From the NCBI RefSeq assembly GCF_019203185.1, contig NZ_CP078093.1, forward strand, positions 2,636,389 through 2,700,388: DNA of 64,000 bases, given 5' to 3'. The notes under the pieces are model-generated. The model saw only the letters and a program-made list of their open reading frames with translations. It made no database searches and had not been told where the DNA came from. This DNA is from Crassaminicella indica. Its GTDB lineage: Bacteria; Bacillota; Clostridia; Peptostreptococcales; Thermotaleaceae. The position numbers and the translations under genes are program-made. Below are positions 18,152-26,069 of this stretch, piece after piece (within the stretch, counting starts at the first letter, position 1; each line of letters starts with the position of its first letter).

Positions 18152-18970
18152 ATGGAATACTATGAAAAAATAAAACAATCAGCAGAATATATTTTAAACA
18201 AAACGAAAGTAGAGCCTGAAATCGGTCTTATATTAGGATCAGGTCTTGGAGCTATAGCAGACAAAATTATAGATAAAGAAGTATATCCATACAGTGAAAT
18301 CCCAAATTTTCCTGTATCTACTGTTGAAGGACATGCAGGGCAATTAGTAATAGGCACATTAGAAGGAAAAAAAGTAGTAGCTATGCAAGGTCGTTTTCAC
18401 TACTATGAAGGATATCATATGAAAGAAGTAACATTTCCTGTTCGTGTAATGAAATTATTAGGAATCAAGAAACTAATTGTTACAAATGCTGCTGGAGCAG
18501 TAAACACTTCTTATAAACCTGGAGATCTAATGCTCATTAGTGATCATTTAAATCTATCAGGAGATAATCCTTTAATAGGAAAAAATTTAAAAGATTTTGG
18601 TACACGTTTTCCTGATATGTCAAATGCCTACGATAAAGAACTAAGAGAAAAAGTAAAAGAAATTGCTAAATCTTTAAATATTGAGCTACAAGAAGGTGTT
18701 TATGCTTGCATGAGCGGTCCTACTTATGAAACTCCTGCTGAAGTAAGAATGGTCCGAATTTTAGGTGGAGATGCTGTAGGTATGTCAACAGCTCCAGAAG
18801 TTATTACTGCTGTACATAGTGGTATTAAGGTAATTGGTGTTTCTTGTATGACAAATATGGCTGCTGGCATATTAGATCAACCACTTGATCATGCTGAAGT
18901 AATGGAAACCTCTGAAAAAGCTAGAGCAAAATTTATTACACTTATGCAAAATATCATTAAAAATATATAG
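18152..18970 (+). CDS. punA: Purine-nucleoside phosphorylase
   Basis: The 272-residue protein belongs to the trimeric class (PNP-I, human-like). Motifs are LILGSGLGAIADKI with the phosphate-binding Ser, QGRFHYYEGY, TNAAGAVN, the base-binding GPTYETPAE and GMSTAPEV, and CMTNMAAGI. It cleaves guanosine, inosine and deoxy forms with phosphate to free base and (deoxy)ribose 1-phosphate, the substrate of DeoB. It starts 12 nt after deoB with AAGGAGG before ATG. The standard length and motifs leave little doubt. Confidence 0.96.
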   Translation: MEYYEKIKQSAEYILNKTKVEPEIGLILGSGLGAIADKIIDKEVYPYSEIPNFPVSTVEGHAGQLVIGTLEGKKVVAMQGRFHYYEGYHMKEVTFPVRVMKLLGIKKLIVTNAAGAVNTSYKPGDLMLISDHLNLSGDNPLIGKNLKDFGTRFPDMSNAYDKELREKVKEIAKSLNIELQEGVYACMSGPTYETPAEVRMVRILGGDAVGMSTAPEVITAVHSGIKVIGVSCMTNMAAGILDQPLDHAEVMETSEKARAKFITLMQNIIKNI

Positions 18971-19065
18971 TTAAATCAACCACTCATAAAAAACATCATT
19001 TAAAAAAACTCTTTTTTATTACTGCATAGGATAAATACAAACAAATTTATAGGGAGTGGCATTTT

Positions 19066-20355
19066 ATGAATATATTTATCAAAAATCCTTCTGTATTATT
19101 CTTTGATAAGGAAAAAGTCTTTGTAGAAAATAAAGATATAGCCATTGAAAATGGAATTATTAAGTATATTGGAAAAATTCCAGACAGCTTTCAATATGAC
19201 AAGCTTATTGATGCTACAGATAAGCTTGTCATGCCAGGACTGATCAATACCCATACTCATTTGCCCATGTCCCTTTTTAGAAATTTTGCTGATGATTTAC
19301 CTCTTTGGGAGTGGCTTACAGAAAAAGTATGGCCTATTGAACCAAAATTAACAGAAGAAATCGTTTATTGGGGAACACTTCTTAGCATAGCAGAATTAAT
19401 TATGTCAGGTATTACTTGTTTTAATGATATGTACAACTTTGCAAATACTGTTGCTAGTGCTGCTAAAGATGCAAAAATAAGAGGATGCATATGCGAAACA
19501 CTTTTTGATAAAACTAGAAAGCATAAATCTAACTTCAAAGAAACAAGAGATCTATATAATAAGTGGCATCAATCAAATAATGATAGAATTCGTGTTTTTA
19601 TAGGCCCTCACGCTCCATATACTTGTTCTCCTGACTATATAGAAGAAATGCTTCTTTTAGCAAAAGAATTAAACACAGGCATTCACATTCATTTAAGTGA
19701 AAGCATAAAAGAAGTTCAAGACAGTTTTAACATGTACGGAAAATCCCCTGTTCAACACTTATATGATTTAGGATTATTTGATGTAAGGACCTTAGCTGCT
19801 CATTGTGTACATCTATCTGATGAAGACATACAGATCTTAAAGGAAAATAATGTTAATGTTTTATATAATCCTGTCAGCAACTTAAAACTTGCAAATGGTT
19901 TTGCTCCTATTGTAAAAATGCTAGAAAAAGGAATCAATATATCTCTTGCAACAGATAGTTCTTGTAGCAACAACAATTTAAATATGTTTGAAGAAATAAA
20001 GCTTGCTTCTTTACTCAATAAAGGTGTTACAGGAGACAGTACAGTCGTACCAGCTAAAAAATCTCTTCAAATTGCTACAATAAACGGAGCTAAAGCTCTC
20101 GGCATAGATGATAAAGTAGGGTCAATAGAGATTGGCAAATGTGCTGATATAATTTTAATTGATTTAAATAAACCACACCTATGTCCAAGACATAATTTGA
20201 TTTCCTTATTAGTATACTCTGTACAAGCTTCAGATGTCGATACTGTTATTGTAGATGGAAATATATTAATGGAAAATCGTAAATTAACTACAATCGATTT
20301 AGATACTGTTATGAAAAATGTTCAATTATGTGCTGAAAAATTAATAAAATATTAG
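19066..20355 (+). CDS. Amidohydrolase, MTA/SAH deaminase-like
   Basis: The 429-residue protein is of the metal-dependent amidohydrolase superfamily. Zinc ligands are seen in LINTHTHLPMS (HxH), GIHIHLSES, AAHCVHLSDED and ATDSSCSNN. The segment PLWEWLTEKVWPIEPKL is typical of 5-methylthioadenosine/S-adenosylhomocysteine deaminases and related adenosine deaminase-like enzymes. Following deoB and punA at 95 nt, it would deaminate adenine nucleosides into inosine-type substrates for PunA. Substrate (MTA, SAH or adenosine) cannot be fixed. GGGAG lies 8-9 nt before ATG. Confidence 0.88.
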   Translation: MNIFIKNPSVLFFDKEKVFVENKDIAIENGIIKYIGKIPDSFQYDKLIDATDKLVMPGLINTHTHLPMSLFRNFADDLPLWEWLTEKVWPIEPKLTEEIVYWGTLLSIAELIMSGITCFNDMYNFANTVASAAKDAKIRGCICETLFDKTRKHKSNFKETRDLYNKWHQSNNDRIRVFIGPHAPYTCSPDYIEEMLLLAKELNTGIHIHLSESIKEVQDSFNMYGKSPVQHLYDLGLFDVRTLAAHCVHLSDEDIQILKENNVNVLYNPVSNLKLANGFAPIVKMLEKGINISLATDSSCSNNNLNMFEEIKLASLLNKGVTGDSTVVPAKKSLQIATINGAKALGIDDKVGSIEIGKCADIILIDLNKPHLCPRHNLISLLVYSVQASDVDTVIVDGNILMENRKLTTIDLDTVMKNVQLCAEKLIKY

Positions 20356-20392
20356 GTTCTCAAATCACAAATTATATGAAGTTTTTTTCATA

Positions 20393-20418
20393 AAAAATAG
20401 GTCAATATTGACCTATTT
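20393..20418. terminator. Bidirectional terminator
   Basis: AAAAATAGGTCAA / TTGACCTATTTTT, shared by the convergent deaminase-like gene and the diguanylate cyclase. Confidence 0.88.
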
Positions 20419-20439
20419 TTTTATGAATCTTTTCTGCTT

Positions 20440-21996
20440 TCAAAGTAATTCCTTAAATATTACTTTATTTTTCCCTAAACTTTTAGCCTTATAAAGTAGC
20501 TCATCAGCTTCATTTATCAAGTCTTCCTTTGTTTGTCCATTATATGTGCTAACTCCTGCGCTAATAGTTATTTTCATTTCTTTTTCCTTCCAGTTTATAT
20601 TTTCAATTTTTTCTCTTATCCTATTCGTTATGCTATATACATCCTTTGCTTCCAATTCTGGAAATATAATTATAAATTCTTCTCCACCATATCTTGCTAA
20701 TATATCTTTTCCTCTTATACTTTTTAAAATAGTTCTTGCAATTTCTCTTAAGACAAAATCTCCTTTTTGATGTCCATAAGTATCATTTATTTTTTTAAAA
20801 TCATCTACATCAACCATCATCAAAGTAAAATTTTCGGATTTATGAATCATTTCTTCTAATGCTTGATCAAAGTACCGTCTGTTATATACTCCTGTTAGTT
20901 TGTCATATATAGCATCATTTTTTATACGATTGATCATTTTTATAGCATTATTGAGTTTTTTATAAATTTCTCCATATTCATCCTTTCTATAATAATCTAT
21001 CTCGAATATATCCAAATCTTTATTTTCAATAGCTTCAATAATAGTACATATATTTTTATTTTCTCTTTTTAACTTCCTAATTATCAAATTCCCTACAATA
21101 AAAAATAATAAGCTAGCTACTAAAATAATTATCCCCGCATATAATCCAACTGGCTTTAATAATTCTTCCAAATGTTTATCTGGAATAACACCAATAATCT
21201 TCCAGCCATTTTTATCAATTCTAGAAAAACTTACAAAGCATTTCTTTTTCTTATCATAAAAAACACCTTGTTTTTCTTTTTTAACTACTTTATACCACTG
21301 ATTATTTTCTACAGTTTTCCACAACTGTTTTTTGTCTTTATGAGCAATAATATTTCCCTCTTTATTTACAATCATTACATAAGCATCTTCTCCTAAATCT
21401 ACTTTTGATACACTTTCAGAAAGATTGTCTAGTGTAGTATCCATTCCTAAAACACCTATAACATGTCCTTTACTATCTTTTATAGATTTTACTGCAGAGA
21501 TTAATCTTTTTTTACTTTTATAATCTATATAAGATACCCACTGGATTTTATCACTCTTTAAACTTTCTATATACCAGGGTCTCTTCGTAGGATCATAATG
21601 TGCATCATTATTTTCCCAGCATGGAAATATATATATTTCTTTACCTTTTGTTCCTACATAAATATAATCAACATTTGTATTATATTTTAAATACTCTCTC
21701 CATTCCTTCATGTATTTTCTCATCTTTTCTTTATCATATAAATCACTATAATGAATTTCTTTATATAACAAATTCAAATCTTTTTCGACATCATTAATAT
21801 ATTTTTCAATATATATTTTTTGCACATTCTTAATGATTTTTAAGCTTTCACTTTTCATACTTTCAACAACAATATATCGAGAATGAATGAAATACAATAT
21901 ACCTAACAAAATTATTGGCATAAAAGAAAAAATCAAAGATATTTTTATTTTTTTACTAAAGCTCATATTTCCAATGCCCATAAGTTTTTTCATCAT
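20440..21996 (-). CDS. Membrane diguanylate cyclase with dCache sensor
   Basis: Of 518 residues, TM1 is at about 18-38, an extracellular dCache_1 domain at about 45-275, TM2 at about 280-305, a HAMP-like linker follows, and the GGDEF domain is C-terminal with active site GGEEF in ARYGGEEFIIIF. An inhibitory I-site RGKD lies five residues before GGEEF, so product inhibition is likely. The sensor carries Y134, R139, W141, Y142, E144, Y156 and D186, with nearly the spacing of the amino-acid-binding dCache motif (Asp replaced by Glu at one place). It should make c-di-GMP in response to a small ligand. GGAGTGAC precedes tandem ATGs. Confidence 0.93.
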   Translation of the reverse strand: MMKKLMGIGNMSFSKKIKISLIFSFMPIILLGILYFIHSRYIVVESMKSESLKIIKNVQKIYIEKYINDVEKDLNLLYKEIHYSDLYDKEKMRKYMKEWREYLKYNTNVDYIYVGTKGKEIYIFPCWENNDAHYDPTKRPWYIESLKSDKIQWVSYIDYKSKKRLISAVKSIKDSKGHVIGVLGMDTTLDNLSESVSKVDLGEDAYVMIVNKEGNIIAHKDKKQLWKTVENNQWYKVVKKEKQGVFYDKKKKCFVSFSRIDKNGWKIIGVIPDKHLEELLKPVGLYAGIIILVASLLFFIVGNLIIRKLKRENKNICTIIEAIENKDLDIFEIDYYRKDEYGEIYKKLNNAIKMINRIKNDAIYDKLTGVYNRRYFDQALEEMIHKSENFTLMMVDVDDFKKINDTYGHQKGDFVLREIARTILKSIRGKDILARYGGEEFIIIFPELEAKDVYSITNRIREKIENINWKEKEMKITISAGVSTYNGQTKEDLINEADELLYKAKSLGKNKVIFKELL

Positions 21997-22087
21997 GTCA
22001 CTCCCAATTTGTCTTATATTGTTTAAATATATAGGGATTCAACTTCAACATAAAAAAAGAAATATATAAAGATAAGTGAATGACTTC

Positions 22088-22219
22088 GATAACTTTTGTA
22101 AAAAAACTTACTGAAATTTCATAAAAAATACGTTAAGAACCTTCATTGTTTGAACGAAGTGAGTTTTGAAGGTTTAGTATTTTTTCATGGAATGAAGTTT
22201 TGTTTTTTCAAAAGTTATC
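22088..22219. repeat. 132-bp MITE-like imperfect palindrome
   Basis: Perfect 11-bp terminal inverted repeats GATAACTTTTG (22088-22098) and CAAAAGTTATC (22209-22219) enclose further imperfect arms: TTTCATAAAAAATACG with its partner around 22177-22192, and ACCTTC with GAAGGT. The whole would fold into one long hairpin. It lies upstream of the diguanylate cyclase. It carries no coding sequence and no target duplication was found. Confidence 0.6.
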
Positions 22220-22223
22220 TGGA

Positions 22224-22266
22224 ATGAACTGTTCTTTATATTTCATTTTGAAGTTGTTTGCCTATA
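22224..22266. repeat. 43-bp dispersed repeat, copy 2
   Basis: It is 40/43 identical to 14794-14836 and directly abuts the palindrome at 22088-22219. The remaining gap 22267-22450 is AT-rich sequence with nothing recognisable. Confidence 0.6.
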
Positions 22267-22451
22267 GATAAACAAATTTAAAACAAAATATAAAAGATAG
22301 TTCTATATTTCTTTTTTTTGTGTTGATGTTGTTTATCTTTAACTTATATTAAAAATGAATAGAATAAATTCCTATAACTATATTTTATCCTAAATATTTT
22401 AAAAATTATGTCGCATGTTGTTAATTTTAATTCTTATATTAATTTTAAAAA

Positions 22452-22485
22452 TAGTAAAACCCATGATTAATTATAATCATGGGTT
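22452..22485 (-). terminator. Terminator after the STAS gene
   Basis: AACCCATGATT / AATCATGGGTT with a 6-nt loop, followed on the minus strand by TTTACTATTTTT, 10 nt beyond the STAS stop. Confidence 0.8.
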
Positions 22486-22494
22486 CCCAACACA

Positions 22495-22773
22495 TCATCT
22501 AATTTCAAAAACCTTGTCTAATCTTGTTAATTTAAAAATTCTCATAACCTGTGGATGAATTGAATGAAGTTTAAGACTTCCATTTAATTCCATGCACTTT
22601 TTATAAATTCCTACTAATACACCAAGACCTGTACTATCGATAAATGTACAATTATTAAAATCAAGCACAAAATCTTTTTCTCCTTTGTCAATTAGAGCAT
22701 TTACTTTTTCTCTAAACTGATCAGCTTCATCCACTGAAAAATTCTTAGGTATTAACATATTTTTATCATTCAT
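22495..22773 (-). CDS. STAS-domain anti-sigma factor antagonist (RsbV-like)
   Basis: A single STAS domain fills all 92 residues. The phosphorylatable serine is in TFIDSTGLGVLVG (residues about 44-56), the place where the partner kinase acts in SpoIIAA/RsbV proteins. When unphosphorylated, such proteins bind the HATPase kinase and release its target. It is the last gene of a three-gene operon, 11 nt after the chemoreceptor gene; the kinase is the first gene. No sigma factor gene is adjacent, so the downstream target is unknown. GAGGTG lies 7 nt before ATG. Confidence 0.9.
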   Translation of the reverse strand: MNDKNMLIPKNFSVDEADQFREKVNALIDKGEKDFVLDFNNCTFIDSTGLGVLVGIYKKCMELNGSLKLHSIHPQVMRIFKLTRLDKVFEIR

Positions 22774-22784
22774 TTATATTCACC

Positions 22785-24779
22785 TCAAATTTTAAATTTT
22801 TCTACAAGATTATTTAGACTATTTGCCATAGCACTAGTCTCCTCTGAACTAGCAGCAAAATTCTGAATAATAGAATTTTGTTCCTCAGTAGCTGCTACAA
22901 CTTCTTGACTATTATCTGCTGTAGTTTCAGTAATGGTTGCAACTGTATCAATCAGCTGAATAATTTGATCCGAGCTTGCGACTTCATCCTTCGCAACATC
23001 TACAACTTGTTCTATATCCTTTACTATTTGTTCTACTGCATCAATGATTCTAACAAAAGACTTGTCCGTTTCATTAACTACCATTACCCCGTTTTCTACT
23101 ACCTTCTTACTATTATGCATTGATTCTACTGCCTTATCTATTTGAACTACCATTTCATTTACCAATGAAGAGATTTCATTAGCTCCTATATTTGTTTGTT
23201 CTGAAAGCTTTCTAACTTCTTCTGCTACAACAGTAAAGCCCTTTCCATGCTCTCCAGCTCTTGCTGCCTCTATGGCTGCATTTAATGCTAATAAATTTGT
23301 CTGATCTGCAATATTATTAATTGTACTAATAATTTCTCTAACTTTTTTTGAAAGTCCATTTAATGACTTTAATATATTCGCTGTTTCATTAGATACATTA
23401 CTAATATTTTCAATAGCTTCAACTGTATCCTTAACTTTTATTCTTCCTTGCTGTGCAACATCCATAGTATGCTCAGAATTATTTTTTGCTTTAAATGCTC
23501 TGCTTTGTGCTATTTGTATCAAGCTAGAAAGCTGAACTAAAACCTCAGATATTTCAACAATTGAATTATTTTGACGTTCTGCATTAGATGCAACTACTTG
23601 GATATTAGATGTAATTTGTTCAGCTGATGCACTTATTTCTTCAGCAGAGGCAGAGATTTCCTCAGAAGAAGCTGCTAATTCTTCTGCACCCTTTCTAACA
23701 TGATTTATTATATTAGATTGATGTTTTATCATATTATTAAAATATTCACCTAATACTTGTATTTCATCATTTGTAGTTATTTTAGATCTAACTGTTAAAT
23801 CACCATTTCCTGCTTTTGTCATTAATTTTTCTAGCTCTTTAATTGGATTGATTATATTTCTTGTTATTAAAATATAAGCTACAAGCATTGAAACAAGTAA
23901 CGCTATGGCAGTTATCACTATTGTATTCCTTCTAATTTTATTAGCTGCTGACATATATTCATCATAATCAGCAGTTACTGCCAAAATCCATTTATTTACA
24001 GGAATAAATTTTACAAATTTTCTCACTCCTTCATATGTATAATAACCTTCACCCGTTTCCCCCTTCTTCATTTTGTCTACTAAAGCTTTTAATTCTTTAT
24101 TATTTGCATTCCCTACATTTTCTTTTAATATTTTTTCAGCTTTTGGATGATATACAAGTAATCCATTTCTATTAATCATATAAGCATATCCAGTTTTGCC
24201 TATCTTTATTTTAGAAGCATGCTTATAAATATTTTCAAATTTAATACTTCCAACAACTGTCCCCACTACCTTTTGATCTATCCTTAAAGGATAAGCAACA
24301 GCTATTACAGGTTTATTCGTGATTTTAGACAATATGACATCACTTTCAGCTTCAGTTCCTTTTAAAGCATTTTGAATATAATCAAAATCACTTAAATCCA
24401 TATTAAAATTTTCACTTTTATTGCTAATAATACCTTTACCAAAGGCATCTGTAATAATTAATGCTTCTACATAATCACTGTTATCTTTTTGTAATTCTGA
24501 TAAATATTTAAAAACTTTACCTTTCTCTGTACTATCCCCTGCTGCAACTTTAACCAAATCTTCATTGTGACTTAAAATTTCAATATACTTATTTACCGAA
24601 TTAATTGTTTCATTAATAACATCTGCTGTTTTTATAGTAATTTCACTTAATTTTTCTTCAGTTGTATCCTGTATTGAATTTGAAGTCATCATATACGAAG
24701 TAGTGCCTAAAATAATGAGCGGTACAGCTATAAATATAAAAAACATAGCAACTAATTTTGTTTTCAAACTTATTTTCAT
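22785..24779 (-). CDS. Methyl-accepting chemotaxis protein (dCache)
   Basis: The 664-residue transmembrane chemoreceptor has TM1 at about 8-30, a periplasmic-side dCache_1 domain at about 35-280, TM2 at about 283-305, HAMP at 305-360 and a long cytoplasmic coiled coil whose hairpin tip reads [20 protein letters not shown]. Methylation-type Gln/Glu pairs are present in the helices. It uses the second ATG (24779), where GGAGG spacing is better. It sits between an RsbW-like kinase gene (13 nt upstream of the frame) and a STAS gene (11 nt downstream), behind a c-di-GMP riboswitch. Whether it signals to CheA or to the partner switch is open. Confidence 0.93.
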   Translation of the reverse strand: MKISLKTKLVAMFFIFIAVPLIILGTTSYMMTSNSIQDTTEEKLSEITIKTADVINETINSVNKYIEILSHNEDLVKVAAGDSTEKGKVFKYLSELQKDNSDYVEALIITDAFGKGIISNKSENFNMDLSDFDYIQNALKGTEAESDVILSKITNKPVIAVAYPLRIDQKVVGTVVGSIKFENIYKHASKIKIGKTGYAYMINRNGLLVYHPKAEKILKENVGNANNKELKALVDKMKKGETGEGYYTYEGVRKFVKFIPVNKWILAVTADYDEYMSAANKIRRNTIVITAIALLVSMLVAYILITRNIINPIKELEKLMTKAGNGDLTVRSKITTNDEIQVLGEYFNNMIKHQSNIINHVRKGAEELAASSEEISASAEEISASAEQITSNIQVVASNAERQNNSIVEISEVLVQLSSLIQIAQSRAFKAKNNSEHTMDVAQQGRIKVKDTVEAIENISNVSNETANILKSLNGLSKKVREIISTINNIADQTNLLALNAAIEAARAGEHGKGFTVVAEEVRKLSEQTNIGANEISSLVNEMVVQIDKAVESMHNSKKVVENGVMVVNETDKSFVRIIDAVEQIVKDIEQVVDVAKDEVASSDQIIQLIDTVATITETTADNSQEVVAATEEQNSIIQNFAASSEETSAMANSLNNLVEKFKI

Positions 24780-24795
24780 CATATTCCTCCTTATC

Positions 24796-25212
24796 TTAAT
24801 TCTGAGCTTTATTCTTTTTAGCTGTTAAATACTTTTGTATAATTAAAATATTATTTTTAAACTCTATTTTATCTGCCATACATTTTATAAGAAACAATCC
24901 CCTTCCAGAATCATTTAATAAATTTTCATCATATATTGCATCTGGAATATTTATGTTTTTAAACCCAGTCCCTGAATCCTCTATCTCAAACTTTATATTT
25001 TTTTCATTAAGTACATATCTTAAATAAATAGGTCTTTCTACACAACACTTATTTCCATGCTTAAAAGCATTTGTTAAAGCTTCTATAAGCATTAATCGAA
25101 TATCAAATGATTCTTCAAAATTCTCTATCTCTGTAATAATTTTATCAATAACATCTTTATGTTCATCTAAGCCATATAAAATAATTTCATCTTTTTTTAT
25201 TCCCACAATCAT
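24796..25212 (-). CDS. RsbW-like anti-sigma factor serine kinase (HATPase)
   Basis: The protein is 138 residues and consists only of a GHKL ATPase domain. The N box reads [13 protein letters not shown]1 EDSGTGF and G2 [13 protein letters not shown], as in RsbW/SpoIIAB/BtrW kinases. It should phosphorylate the STAS protein encoded two genes downstream and, when free, bind a sigma factor or another partner. GTG-ATG-ATG occur in tandem; the third codon (25212) has the best distance to TAAGG. It is the first annotated gene after the c-di-GMP-I riboswitch and a possible 23-residue ORF. Confidence 0.88.
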   Translation of the reverse strand: MIVGIKKDEIILYGLDEHKDVIDKIITEIENFEESFDIRLMLIEALTNAFKHGNKCCVERPIYLRYVLNEKNIKFEIEDSGTGFKNINIPDAIYDENLLNDSGRGLFLIKCMADKIEFKNNILIIQKYLTAKKNKAQN

Positions 25213-25260
25213 CATCACCTTACTTTGCTTCTAATACATTTGTAAAAAAAAATAAAATTT

Positions 25261-25332
25261 TCAAATATTACTATTAAAAAAATCTTTTACAATAATATAT
25301 TTGTTAATTTTCTCAACTTTAATATCGCTCAT
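25261..25332 (-). CDS. Possible 23-residue ORF between riboswitch and kinase
   Basis: ATG at 25332 follows a run of six G in GGGGGGTG, a strong though closely spaced ribosome binding site just beyond the riboswitch terminator. The peptide begins MSDIKVEKINKYIIVKD and stops after 23 codons. Its start resembles the first strand pair of a STAS domain, so it may be a relic of a second antagonist gene or a leader peptide. Coding is uncertain. Confidence 0.35.
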   Translation of the reverse strand: MSDIKVEKINKYIIVKDFFNSNI

Positions 25333-25365
25333 CACCCCCCAATAAATTATTGAAAAATATACATT

Positions 25366-25524
25366 AAAAAAACATCTATGCTTCCACAGATGCCCAAAAT
25401 TGCTAAATAAAGAATATTCTCTATATACTAGCATTGTTCGGCAGTCTGTCAATCATAGGATTACAATCCCTTAGACACATGACTTTGCGTCCTTACCTTT
25501 CGATAAGTTTGCTATTGTCGCAAT
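25366..25524 (-). promoter_or_regulatory. c-di-GMP-I (GEMM-I) riboswitch with terminator
   Basis: The aptamer (25433-25524, minus strand) shows the class core: AGCAAAC, a hairpin closed by a GAAA tetraloop (CTTATC-GAAA-GGTAAG), GACGCAAAG, then CTAAG and TATG as tetraloop receptor, and a closing stem with CAAT. About 40 nt later the terminator CATCTGTG-GAAG-CATAGATG (25373-25392) is followed by seven U. It controls the kinase-chemoreceptor-STAS operon. Whether c-di-GMP turns it on or off cannot be decided by eye. Confidence 0.9.
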
Positions 25525-25726
25525 ATCTATCATTTAATTTTTACTGTTATATTTATAAAAATTTTTTAATATATTTTTCTATATATTATATAATTCTACA
25601 TATATAGATATATATTAACATCATTGTTTATGTTTGTAAAATTATTTGCTTATTAATTATAATAATAAAAAAGTCATGCTTTTAAACACAACTCTTTTAA
25701 ATTTTGTATTTTTTCAAAAATACTAT

Positions 25727-25755
25727 TTGACAAATTTATAATTTTTCTTTATAAT
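25727..25755 (+). promoter_or_regulatory. Sigma-A promoter of the T-box/transporter unit
   Basis: TTGACA (25727-25732), 17-nt spacer, TATAAT (25750-25755): a perfect consensus, with a start expected near 25762. Confidence 0.9.
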
Positions 25756-25764
25756 TTCATTTAA

Positions 25765-26040
25765 CAATAAAATATGCTAAAGCTGTGATTAAGAGTAGTA
25801 CATTTCATTGAGAATTACAGAGAGTCAGGGATTGGTGGAACCTTGATATTCAAAATGATTTGGAATGGGCTTATGAGCGGAAGCTGAAACTTTAGTAGGC
25901 AACACGGTTTTCTCCCGTTATAGAGATAGGATATCGGATTATTTCCTGTATCTGAAAAAGAGAAAATTTTTATTTTCTAAATATGAGGTGGCACCACGTT
26001 GATTCGTCCTCTATATGTATATACATATAGAGGATTTTTT
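25765..26040 (+). promoter_or_regulatory. T-box leader, probably tryptophan-specific
   Basis: All T-box parts are in order: AGTA of the specifier loop (25794-25797), AGAGAG bulge, GGTGGAACC apical loop, stem III ACGG/CCGT, the T-box AGGTGGCACCACG (25986-25998) and a perfect terminator hairpin 26007-26034 with T6. The 3' specifier strand reads GATTTGGAATGG; in-register triplets are TGG (25861-25863), TTG or TTT. The bulge UGGC pairs with a G73 discriminator, which fits tRNA-Trp but not tRNA-Phe or -Leu. Uncharged tRNA would allow transporter expression. Confidence 0.93.
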
Positions 26041-26069
26041 ATATTCTTGAATTTTAAGGAGGAATTGAA

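Noticed and set aside
25333..25452. Upstream part of a 63-codon minus-strand frame (25261-25452)
   Set aside because: It overlaps the riboswitch terminator and the end of the aptamer; only the last 23 codons follow a ribosome site.
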